A stretch of 64,000 nt of DNA from Erythrophleum ivorense (taxonomy: Eukaryota; Streptophyta; Magnoliopsida; Fabales; Fabaceae), in NCBI GenBank assembly GCA_026724425.1, contig JAIUCV010000084.1:2412001-2476000 (forward strand), read 5' to 3'. Shown here one piece after another: positions 24,359 to 34,600 of this stretch. Every line of letters begins with the position of its first letter. The stretch's first letter is position 1. Both the position numbers and the translations under genes were made by a program. Under the pieces are notes generated by a model, which saw nothing but the letters and a program-made list of their open reading frames with translations, did not search any database and was not told the origin of the DNA.

Positions 24359-25894
24359 ATGCAATCTCCATCACTGTTCATCGTTCCGATGGAAGGAAAG
24401 TTTGAGAAAGACGAGAAATCGTCAAAACCAGATTCGACAATTCCGAAACGAGCTTCTATTAAACATCAATCCGATTTCGATTACTCTATCAGGAAGCAGA
24501 AGGTTACTTTCAATTTAATGTTTCTCTTTCAATACCTGAGTCTCTGTTATATGTTCATACTTCTGAATTGGGTTTTCGAGAATTTTCAATTTTGTTTCGT
24601 TTCAACAGTAGTTAATCCTCGAGTCTTAATCCTCGTTTTATCTTACATTCAAATTCTCAATTTTTGTTTCGTTTACTTAAATCTGGGAGCAGAAAGTTCC
24701 TTTCAATTTCTGTTTCTGGTTTTAAAAGCTGAATCTATGTTGTAATGTTAACACCTATGAATTGGGTTTTAGAAAATTTTCGATTATGCTTCGTTTGAGT
24801 CATTGGTCGTAGCTTTAAATCGACCAAAAGAAAGATTTTTAGGTTTGTGTTTACGACTTGTTTGTAGCTGAGAGAAAGCTGCTTCAGAAGAGTTAGAGAA
24901 GAGAGGACCAGTCTGCTGTGGAAATTGAGGCACTCTCATTGCCAATCTTCAAATAAAAACGTTTGTTTCTCTTCTTGTGAATCCCTAATAAGAAACCTGT
25001 TTTTTTTCTTTAGCTTTGTCAATGAACTTGAAGGTTTTATGTTTTTTTGCAGGAGATTATCAATTCTGCTTTCCAGGACATTGTTTCCGATGAATTAAAA
25101 AAGATTGAGGATTCGTCGAGAAACCTCTCGGGAAATCGGGCCGTAGCTCCTGATTCCGATGATATATTATGGGAATACGATGGTCTAAAACAAGCTTACG
25201 AAGGTGATAGTGAAGAGATACTGCTAGAAATGCAACATATATTCTACGAGGATTTGATATCAGAGACTACTTTAAACGGTAAACAATTTTGGAACGATGC
25301 CTTGTGGCTTTGCTTATGGGTGAATTTAACTTCTTCTTCTTCTTCTTCGTCTTACAGGGTCGTATCTTCAGATTGAAACATGGGAAGACGCTGAAGATGA
25401 TTACTTGGCTAGCTTAGTATCTCAGCATATGCATTTAAACAGTGAAGAGGTATAGATTTTTCTTTCACAGAGCAGCCTTTGTCTTGTCAAACCTGAGAAA
25501 AAACTAGTTCAAGTGGTGTGATGTGTTTTGACAGGAGAAAAACCAGATATGGTGTCCGATATGCAAGCAAGGAGAGCTTATGGAGAATCAGCGAAACATC
25601 CATTGCAACATGTGTGAAATGCTGCTGAACAAAGGCGAAGAGGTTTGCAGATTCTTCTCTGTCCTTTTAACTCTCTTTGTTACTCTTAGCAACGCAATGA
25701 ACTTGTTCTTTGATTTCATTATTTTCCGTCAGGTTAATCTGAACATTCTGCAAGAACGGTTAGCGGAAGCGCACGCTGAACATCTGGAGAGAGGATGCAG
25801 ATTGAAACCCAAGTTCAGTGTTCAGAGTCTCTATAATATAAAGGCCTTGTACATAACATGCGATGTTTGTAATACCTTTGAGGTCGTTGTATAA
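24359..25894 (+). CDS. RPA-interacting protein (RPAIN-like)
   Basis: Plant homologue of the replication protein A interacting protein, known in animals for nuclear import of RPA. Six exons: 24359-24502, 24868-24960, 25053-25278, 25358-25449, 25535-25642, 25733-25894, joining to 274 residues. The N-terminal domain shows the family signature across exons 1-2 (LRESCFRRVREERTSLLWKL). The middle is acidic (LQIETWEDAEDDYLA). The C-terminal third is the zinc-binding domain: CPIC at the start of exon 5, CNMC later in the same exon, then CDVC near the C-terminus. An in-frame ATG 30 bases downstream (MEGKFEKD) could be the true start. The exon 2 donor at 24960 is weak but is the one that keeps phase. 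From memory At4g12760. Confidence 0.85.
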
Positions 25895-25927
25895 GCTCTA
25901 ACTTAAAGAATAATCCACAGCATATAC

Positions 25928-28155
25928 CTTATATATTAAAACAGAATGCAGTGCTGAGGTGTCATCACCAGAACCATTTTCAGGGAATTTTTAAATTAAG
26001 ACATAACTTACTACATAATTTACAAGGAATATCATTGGTTATTTTGTCTTTTTATTTATCTAGAGTAAATGCTACCACATCCATAATATATTAACCATTA
26101 ATATATTATTTACTTTCCTCAATTGGTAATCACGAAAATTATTAAATAACAAATATATTCAATTCAGTTCTATCATATTAATTATTTTTAAAATCATTAT
26201 ATTTCTCCTATCACTTTTTTTTTTTACTTTTAAAAAAAAAATAATGTGTATCATCTATATAAAAAAATAAGTAGAATAAAAAATATATATTTTTCTTTAT
26301 ATTTTATGATTTGAATTTTTAAAAACAAAATAAATTACGAGGACTATTAAAATTCCACATTGGATATGTTGTTGAGTGATGGTTAAAAAATCTATTATAA
26401 AAAAATATACATTATATGCAACCATATGAGAATAAAACCTCATTTAGTAGGCATCTAAATGTAAAAGTTTTTCTAAACTTTATTAGATTTAATATAGTTT
26501 TTCAGTTAGACTATATGATTAGAACGAATAAATAAATATTTTAATTTGAACTGAATTGTAAAATATTTTATAATAGATCAAAATTTTGAATATTCTAATT
26601 TTTATTTTTAGAAAAATGTAATATTTTAACCTGATCAAAAAGTTAAAATATTAGTATGTTAATATATTTTAATATTATTATAATTCTATCAAGATCTTTG
26701 TAATGTACAAAATTTAAAAATTTATAATATAATATTTAATATATATATATATATATATATAAGTAATCAATAATATAAAAATTAAGAAATGTATATTTTA
26801 TCTTATGAAACGTATTTTTTTAAAACTTAAGTAATCATACCTAAAACTTCTTATCTTATGAAATACATGAAGTATAATTTTTTTTAAATAATAAAGTTTT
26901 ATTTTCAATTTTTTCTTTGAACTATATTATTATATTATAGTCATTTGAGTTATATATCTTGCTTAGATCTATTAAATATTTATGTATGCGATCAAAGTTT
27001 TAATTTGTTTATCTTTTTTAAAAATAGTTTAAAATGCTTACTTTCAACAATATTAATGAAGACATAATCAAACCAAGGTAAAAATTTTGTCTCATAAAAT
27101 TTCGAATAGTTAAATAGTTATTTTTTAATAAGAAATATATTCAATTCAGTTCTATCATATTAATTATTTTTAAAATCATTATATTTCTCCTATCATCTTT
27201 TTTTAACTTTATTTTTAAAAATAACGTGTATCATCTATATAAAAAAAAATAAGTAGAATAAAAAAATATGTTTTTTCTTTATATTTTATTATTTGAATTT
27301 TTTTAAAAAATTAAATTACGAGAACTGTTAAAATTCCACATTGGATATGTTGTTGAGTGATGGTTAAAAAATCTATTATAAAAAATTATACATTATATGC
27401 AACAATATGAGAATAAAACATCATTTATTAAGCATCTAAATGTAAAAAAAATTCTAAATTTTTTTCGATTTAATATAGTTTTTCAGTTAGACTATATGAT
27501 TAGAACGAATAAATAAATATTTTAATTTGATCATAATTGTAAAATATTTTATATTAGACCAAAATTTTGAATATTCTAATTTTTATTTTTAGAAAAATGT
27601 AATATTTTAACCTGATCAAAAAGTTAAAATATTAGTATATTAATATATTTTAATATTATTATAATTCTACCAAGATCTTTGAAAAGTACAAAATTTAAAG
27701 ATGTATAATATAATATTTAATATTAATAAGTAATCAATAATATAAAAGTTAAGAAATATATATTTTATCTTATGAAATGTATTTTTCTAAACTTAAGTAA
27801 TCATACCTAAAACTTCTTATCTTATAAAATACATGAAGTATAATTTTTTTTTTTTAATTACAAAATTTTATTTTCAATTGTACTTCTTTGAACTATCTTA
27901 TTATATTGTAGTCATTTGAGTTTTATGTATCTTGCTTAGATCTATTAAATATTTATGTATGCGGTCAAAGTTTTAATTTGTTTACCTTTTTAAAAAATAA
28001 TTTAAAATGTTTAATTTCAATACTCTAAATGAAGGTATAATCAAACCAAGAAAAATTTCGTTGTATAAAATTTCGAAATAGTTAAATAGTCATTTTTTAG
28101 TAAAACTATAAATTTAAAAACTATCACCCCGTGCAGGGCGCGGGTCCAACCCTAG
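25928..28155 (+). mobile_element. Helitron with tandemly duplicated body
   Basis: The 3' end is CTAG at 28152-28155 followed by T. It is preceded by a GC hairpin (CCCGTGC AGG GCGCGGG, one wobble pair) at ~28128-28144 in otherwise very AT-rich DNA. The 5' end is near 25928, where TTATATATTAAAACAGAATG resembles the Brassicaceae Helitron start. The interior is two direct copies of ~980 bp: TTCAATTCAGTTCTATCATA begins at 26158 and again at 27140. There is no coding sequence, so it is non-autonomous. It begins 34 bp after the stop codon of the RPA-interacting gene, inside its expected 3' untranslated region. Confidence 0.8.
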
Positions 28156-28329
28156 TTTCATATATATATAAGTAACGCGCGAAAATGAAAATGAATCGAG
28201 AATAACTTATTCAACTTTTGGAATTTACACCTTGAATGCGAAGCAAGTTGAATAGAGGTTGGAGAGGCATTTCATAGTCCATTCTAGCGCTATGAATTGT
28301 ATTCTGACATAGAAATAAGCTTTTTTGAA
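28156..28329. other. Short unassigned gap after the Helitron
   Basis: No feature recognised. It probably belongs to the decayed Gypsy element that continues to the right. Confidence 0.3.
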
Positions 28330-28735
28330 CAAGATGTTGAAGGCTTACATGGACCTCACAAGTCACAACGATACATTAGTTATCGGTATTGGTGCTAACT
28401 AGGAAGTCTCGAGAGGTATTATATAGTTGATACGAAAATTTATGTGGTATGATGTTTATAGAAATTCTACAGCGAACAGGAACAAACAAATAAAAAATCC
28501 AGGGACCTCCCGCACCGCTAATTGCGTTAACTGGAGTGGCCTATGTCACTAGGAACAGTCGAGCTACATGTATCCGCTGGAGGAGTATTGAAAGTGGTAG
28601 AGTTCACTGTTCTGGACAGACCAAATGCGCGCATACAAAGTAATTTTAGGAACACCTTGGATTTATTCCATGTGTGCGCGGCGCGGTGCCTTCAATGTAC
28701 CATCAGTACGTGAAGTTTCCATCTCCAAGAAGAGT
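28330..28735 (+). pseudogene. Ty3/Gypsy gag-pol protease remnant
   Basis: Broken forward-frame segments resemble the aspartic-protease region of plant Gypsy polyproteins. One near 28350-28400 reads like 'SHNDTLVIGIGAN', and one near 28575-28650 reads VVEFTVLDRPNA. The latter is followed, after a frame change, by a segment that family members carry as 'LGTPWI..M.A'. Stops and frameshifts are frequent. No LTRs were located, so this is an internal scrap of an old copy. Confidence 0.6.
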
Positions 28736-29715
28736 GCAAACAAGAAAAGATCATCAAAAGACTTCTCAAATATATATGTTGTATGAAAAGCTATGAAAAG
28801 CCTTCAGAGCCAAGTGTGGAATACTAAACGTTCAAAAAAAACTAGCACTAGCTGAGAAAGCACTAGCATTGCTCAGTTAGCATCAAGTTTTTTGTTTTCT
28901 TTGCTAACAAGAACTTAAGTCAAACATGCGAGAATCTGTCATACTCATACATAGCTTGTCCAAGGAAGGATACAACACCTAGATTGTCCCTAAATTGACA
29001 GTTCCTTAACCAAAAAAAACTTAGTGCTAATCGAATAAAACTAGCACTGCTACTCTTTTGAAGGAGCGAACACATTTACTCGAATCCCTAATAGACTATC
29101 AACAAAAATGATAATATGTGCAGAGACGATGTGCACGAGTTTGACCGCCCATGGTTTTGGCCGTATATCTATCTTTTGCACACTACACAAACATTAGTCA
29201 TGTTATCCATTTCCAACAAAGCAAATCTGGATCCAGTAGACAAAAAACGCAACAATACACAGGATTGTTAGTTGTTACGATTCATTATGAGTTATCATAA
29301 TATAAAGTCATGAACAAATTAAGTCTACGAAACAAGTGCTTTTCTGTGTCACAGAGATAAATTCACAAAAACAGAAAAAAAAAAAAAAAAAAAGAAACAA
29401 CCAGCAGATTTCTCTCTACTTTAAGATCAATCAACATAAACCTTGGAAGAAAAAAAGGCAGAAAACTTACGTGACGAAGCCACAGAATAAATGTAAAAAC
29501 AGAGTCTGTCTGAGGAGAAAATCGAAGATAAGAACTTAATTGAGAGAATAAGAAGCTTATGTAAAAATCTAAAAGAGAGAAGGCTTTGAAAAAAATTTAC
29601 TGCCGTAAAAGAATAACATATTTTAGGGTTAAAAACGTTGTTACTAAGGATTTGTTTTATTAAAATATAACATATCTTTTATATATTATTTTCAATAGTA
29701 TAATATGAGTGTAAT
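28736..29715. other. Intergenic, no gene seen
   Basis: Moderately AT-rich; contains an A-run at ~29376-29393. No supported exon or element boundary. It may be further decayed retrotransposon sequence. Confidence 0.35.
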
Positions 29716-30160
29716 AATGGTGACCATTAGAGGAATAAGAAGGAAATGAATAAAGGGAAATAAAAGATGAGAATTTTTATTCTTTTCCATATTTGATGAA
29801 GAATTTTTTTACACTATTATTCCCAATTTAACAATGAATAAGAAGGAATGGGTAATAATTTTTACTTGTGAATGATGTATTTGTTGAGGAATGAAGGGAA
29901 TTTATTCCCCATCATTTCCTTGGTTACTATTCAACTGAGATGGTTTTTTAAGGTTTTGAATGGTGATTAAGGGAATGATAGGGAATAAAAAATTCATTTT
30001 CATTTCCTAAATAATTACACCATTCATATTCTCATTCCTTATTGATTAGATAATTTTAGTGTAAATTATTCCTTATCAAATATGAGAAGGAACAAAAATT
30101 CTCCATATTTTTTTTCTTTTTTTCTTCTCATTTCTTTTGTTCATCTAATGGTCACCATTC
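29716..30160. mobile_element. MITE with AATGGTGACCATTAGA inverted ends
   Basis: Left end AATGGTGACCATTAGAGG and right end TCTAATGGTCACCATT are inverted copies, and the interior is largely self-complementary (for example 'aatgaataagaaggaatggg' against 'cattcctta'). It has no coding capacity. A second relative of this element lies just to the right and is split by the 4-kb Helitron. Confidence 0.7.
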
Positions 30161-30371
30161 ATAGCGTAAAAGTGGACTTCTCAATAATGGTGTCGCTTTC
30201 CAAATATCTTATATTAATTTTTTTTTACAATCTAGATAATGATGTACTTAAATTAAAATTATAAATCCGATGTTCTAAAAATATTTGGAAAACTAGGGTT
30301 CGAGAATAAAAACCTTAAAAAAAAAAAAAAAAAAATTCACGATATTCACTATTTTTGTAGTGAAGTTTTTG

Positions 30372-30432
30372 GCTATGAATTGTGATCATTAGAAGACCAA
30401 TATAAATGAATATGAATGGAATCTATATATAA
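30372..30432. mobile_element. Left piece of a second MITE copy, interrupted
   Basis: Sequence 'ctatgaattgtgatcatt' and the following 'gaatatgaatgg' match the end of the MITE at 29716-30160. The copy is cut off at 30432, exactly where the Helitron TC begins, and resumes at 34485. Confidence 0.6.
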
Positions 30433-30742
30433 TCTACTATAATAAAAGTCTCTGTTTGGGGCTCCAGAAGCTGTCCAACTCAGCTTTTTGAAGAGCTCTC
30501 TCGCACTGCCACGTGTCATGTTTCTGAATTTTTTTCCTTTCCAAAACCTACCTTACGATGCCACGTAAGCTCTATTGTAACACGTTCGCAGATTTCTCGC
30601 TCGATTATTAAGTCTCGATTATTAAGTCGATTCCTCTTCTTTCCAGTGCTCCGTAATAACAACGCTTCCTCTTCCTCTGTTTGGTTTGAGTTCATATATA
30701 TGAATTGTTTCTCAGATCTGTAAGAGTAATCGCCAGTCAGCT

Positions 30743-31038
30743 GTGGAAACCAATCTTCTTCGAAGAATCGAAATACTTCAGCTCCTGGTAGTAGCGTGGC
30801 TCTTGATCTGCGGGACGGAGACGGTCGTGTCGCACCAGGAATCCGGCGAATGGAGTTGTGAATCAGACTCGGAGATCCAGGTCATGGCTGATTTTAGACC
30901 GGGGCTCATTACCCTCGATGGTCACAACGATGACTGGAAGGACATTAACGGCACCGAGTTCCCGCACCGACCTCCACTTGATCCCGACGCCGACCACGAG
31001 TATGACGCCGGCAAGATGACAGTCAAATTAATGTGATA
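30743..31038 (+). pseudogene. Captured first exon of a DOMON / ethylbenzene-dehydrogenase-like gene
   Basis: Residues read as a signal-peptide-like leader (ILQLLVVAWLLICGTETVVS) followed by WSCESDSEIQVMADFRPG, LITLDGHNDDWKDINGTEF and DPDADHEYDAGKMTVK. This pattern matches plant proteins with the heme-binding ethylbenzene-dehydrogenase/DOMON-like domain, as I recall them. The expected start codon is GTG rather than ATG in front of ETNLL, so the copy has probably lost its initiator. A stop follows soon after TVK. The next exon continues at ~31260. Confidence 0.6.
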
Positions 31039-31259
31039 ATTCGAATCGAATATGCATTCATATATTATTGGTTGCGAAATTATTTGTAGTTTGCATAGAT
31101 TGGTGAAATTCGCGTTGAAATATGCGATGTGTCAAGGTCTGTTTGGTGACTTTGACCATTGGACAGACCTCATTGCGAATCTGGATTTCGGACTTTGAGT
31201 TTGATGAATCGCTTTTTTATTTCGTTCCAGACATTTAATTGGTGGATCTATCTTTGTAG

Positions 31260-31328
31260 GCATTGCATGATGGTCGAGATATATATTTTATGCTGGAAAT
31301 TGATGGAAATTACGCTTACGATAAAGGG
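31260..31328 (+). pseudogene. Captured second exon of the same DOMON-like gene
   Basis: After an acceptor TTTGTAG the sequence encodes ALHDGRDIYFMLEIDGNYAY then DK, ending at a donor AAG|GTAAGTG. The reading fits directly after the TVK end of the 30743 piece in this protein family. The intron between them is retained, which shows capture at DNA level rather than by reverse transcription. Confidence 0.6.
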
Positions 31329-32257
31329 TAAGTGCGTTTTCTTTTAAGTTTAAGTTTTCGAGACGTTTTGTATCCTCCGTCTTCAAATCCACTTGGCTGG
31401 CGATCAGGTTATTGACCTTCCTGTTCTAAAAATTAGTAAGAAATTACTTTTGGATTCTCATTGTATGGTTAGGTGATTAGGGGTATTACGTTAATTTTGA
31501 GTTCTATATTGGGTTATTCACACAAAGGAATGGGAAGGAAACCCTGTAAATGCGGCGTGGGGGCGTAGAGGGGTCTCATCTACGACATGTTCCATACTTT
31601 CGTATTATTTTGGTTCATTGTTAAGGTCTATTAAGTGTTTTACTCCTTATTAGGAATGATCTCTGTTTTTCAATTTATTTAGAGCTGTGTTTGTTGTTAT
31701 ATGGCCTCACGAAGACGAGCACGTATCCTGTCTTTCTCACTATAGGTTTGTATATTATAATGGTTCATCATTGTTTGCATTACAAGTCCAATCAGTATAC
31801 GGGTTCTTTATTGGCCTTCGTTTTGTTGTCCTCAATTTCAGGTCGCTTTAGGGTTGGATTTTCAAATCACACTTTCTTTATATGAGAGTTACTTCAATTC
31901 TCAAATAGGGAAGAAGGTACATAGTGCACATCGTGATCCTGATTTACGTATAAATACTTTCGCTTTATTTTGGCTCTTAATTTTTGAATTGATCAGTTTT
32001 TGTTTCAACTTAAGGTTTTTTCAGCCAAACAATTTGTTTCTTGCTTTTCTAGCACATAATTTTCCCTAAAGTTTCTTGAAGAAATAGCTGCAAAATTTGT
32101 ACAATTATATACTTTCGATCCAAATAGGGAAACATTTTACGATGCAGTGAAGTTGATTACATGTCTTATTAATGCGTAGCATATACATTGACACATACAA
32201 CTTTCTGCTCCTTCTTAATTATTCTGAAACGATTAAATTTTTGCAAAAATTTGCAGC

Positions 32258-32780
32258 GTACGATAAACTATACGGAGGTCAGGAGATTGAGGATGCCATT
32301 TTTGAGGAAAGGAGGCATCACTACGACTATAAGGTGAGAAAGTGGTCTTACCAGGTGGAGAACGACCCACATATTTGATTTATTGAATCATTGAAAGTAT
32401 AGTGACAGTGATACTGAATAAGAAGCTCTTCTTAGATCATTGACTTTTTCCACGAGTGCATTTTGCAGGTTAATAAGAAAAACGATGGAGCGATAGTGGA
32501 GAGTATTTTATCACACAAGGCCCAAAACGTTATGTTGGATCCGGCGGGCCATATTCTGCCAAATTACATATTACTATGATAACCATTTGATAAAAAAAAA
32601 AAAAAACATATTACTTCAGCTGAGTTCTTATGATTAAGATATCATGGACGCTAAAAAAAAATACATATTATTTCAGCTGAGCTTCTTATGACAAATACAT
32701 ATTTCACGCAGGTGCGGAAGAGAAGGACATACAATGAGACGGTGAAGCTGCGGACCAACATGACTAAAAAACGGAGGTAT
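32258..32780 (+). pseudogene. Captured exons of a second, unidentified gene
   Basis: Three exon-like pieces with AG/GT borders: ~32258-32331 (YDKLYGGQEIEDAIFEERRH then HYDYK), ~32469-32560 (VNKKNDGAIVESILSHKAQN then VML) and ~32712-32776 (VRKRRTYNETVKLRTNMTKK). Residue composition and splice sites look like a conserved nuclear protein, but I do not recognise it. Whether they come from one gene is inference. Confidence 0.45.
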
Positions 32781-34484
32781 AACGTTATGGAATTTTACTT
32801 TTGACCGTCAATTCTTCAGTCTTTATGTCTCTAGGATTTGAAGCGAACATAATCAGCTTATGAAAATTTTGCTCGACTGGAAGTATCCATTGCAAACTAA
32901 GTGTTTTGTGGCATGACATGTAAGATCAGATTCGTAATATGCAACTCATGAGTAATCTCATGTTTTTCATCGATTAGATATGGTCCATGATTGGTTCCCC
33001 ATCAATCCTGATTGGTTTATGTGTGATGGTCGAAACTCTTTTGTTGTTATGATACATGAGGAGAAAACTAAGAGAAAGTGTTGCAAGTACATCAATGCTG
33101 TAAGTTTTCACTTTATGAGGAGAAAACTAAGAGAAAGTAGTTCGTTATTTCTCTAAATGCTTTTCACTTTTTACTCTTTTTGTCATGTGACTGAATTGCT
33201 AACCTTGAAAATACATCAATTCTTACCACTTCATCACCTATAGGGTAGATTTCATTTTACTTGGCTATTTTGCACTATTAAGTAGATTGTTTTGTATAGT
33301 GATTTGGTTTTCACGTTTAATGGTTCTTACTTACAGGCTACATCAACTAATGAAGAAGACTGATTGGATGTAACTAAGGGAGAGAGAAGATTAGGTGAAG
33401 AAAAGCAGCTAAGGAATCACAAGAAGGGTTTGGAAACAGAGTCACAATAAGATATGTGAACTCAATGCTAGACCAGAAAGGACAAGTTGCTTCAGGTTAT
33501 AGATGGGAATGATATCATGGACGTTCAGAAGACATTAAAGCCATTATGATTTAGATAGTCTACTCAAAAGAGATATAACATATGTGTCAAAAATTTGTTC
33601 CTTTATATTTGACATTTGATTCTATGGACCACCTTAATGATCATGCTTCATCTGAAAGTTTAAAACAATACATCTTGACATGAGATGAAGAAAGAGAGGC
33701 GGAGATGGAAGTTGACAATGAAAACATGTAAGTTTATGCTTTTTGGCAGTCAAACTTGAAAAATCTAATTTTTATTCTTCTTTGTATTTTTTTTCTTGGT
33801 ATTCACGACTATTCTCGATTAACGACCACATTATTAAGAAAGTCACGAATTGACTAAAGTGACTGAAATAAAGAATACATGGCCATTGATAATATAACTG
33901 CGGCCGAATTACTATAAGAGTGATGAGACGGTGACAAAGTGTTTAAGGGCTTAGCAAAAGGAAACAGAAAAGGGAGAGGAGCGAGAGAAGAAACAAAATA
34001 TTATGTTCCCTTAAGGATTTCAATTTGGCAAAGTTTTTTTTTCCTTATAACTCAGAATATATTCTAGACATATAGAGAGATCAATTTGGCAAAGTTACTA
34101 GGTTTTACCTTCGATGTTATGAAGCCTATGACGGCTGGTGCAGCTAATGAGAATAAAATGCTGACTAACTACTACAAATATTCGGATTTCTCTTGGCGGC
34201 TACAAAGTTTTGCTTCCAGCACGGAAGTAAGAACATAACCATTGGATTGGAACTCCAATAACGTTTAATTGTAGGACCTATATTTTATTTAAGGTTTTTG
34301 GACATTAAGATTAAGGACTTTAAGAAATTAGTGCGTTCTACTTTTAAACAATTTTGAGTTTGACTTATGAGCATTTCACAATATGTACATATATATATAT
34401 TCAAAAAATACAAAATATTAATTACCATAAAGATATAATGTTTTTATCATGAAAAAACCGGGCGTAGCCCGGGATATCCCCTAG

Positions 34485-34600
34485 TTTCCTATTAAAGAAG
34501 TAATAAGAAGGAATGAGATTACTTCTGAATAGTGTCATTTTTGAGGTATGAAGACGAATTCATTGTTCCCCATAATTCATTTGATCACCATTCAAAGCAT
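34485..34600. mobile_element. Right piece of the interrupted MITE copy
   Basis: Starts immediately after the Helitron CTAG. Sequence 'gaagtaataagaaggaatga ... gaggtatgaag ... ccccat' parallels 29825-29915 of the intact MITE, and the piece ends in 'tgatcaccattcaaag', the inverse of the left piece. With 30372-30432 it reconstitutes a MITE of under 200 bp as the insertion target. Confidence 0.6.

Larger units (their letters stand above)
30433..34484 (+). mobile_element. Helitron of 4,052 bp carrying captured gene fragments
   Basis: The 5' terminus is TCTACTATAATAAAAG after an A, and the 3' terminus is CTAG before a T. A perfect hairpin CCGGGC-GTA-GCCCGG (34458-34472) ends eight bases before CTAG. 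Insertion between A and T without duplication is the Helitron rule. No Rep/helicase frame is present, so it is non-autonomous. The interior holds several exon-like pieces with plausible splice sites, from at least one and probably two host genes (see separate entries). These fit gene capture. Confidence 0.88.

Noticed and set aside
24503..24745. Read-through extension of RPA-interacting exon 1
   Set aside because: The Phe/Leu-rich extension is intron sequence. A donor at 24503 and the conserved family motif in the next exon at 24868 give the correct protein.
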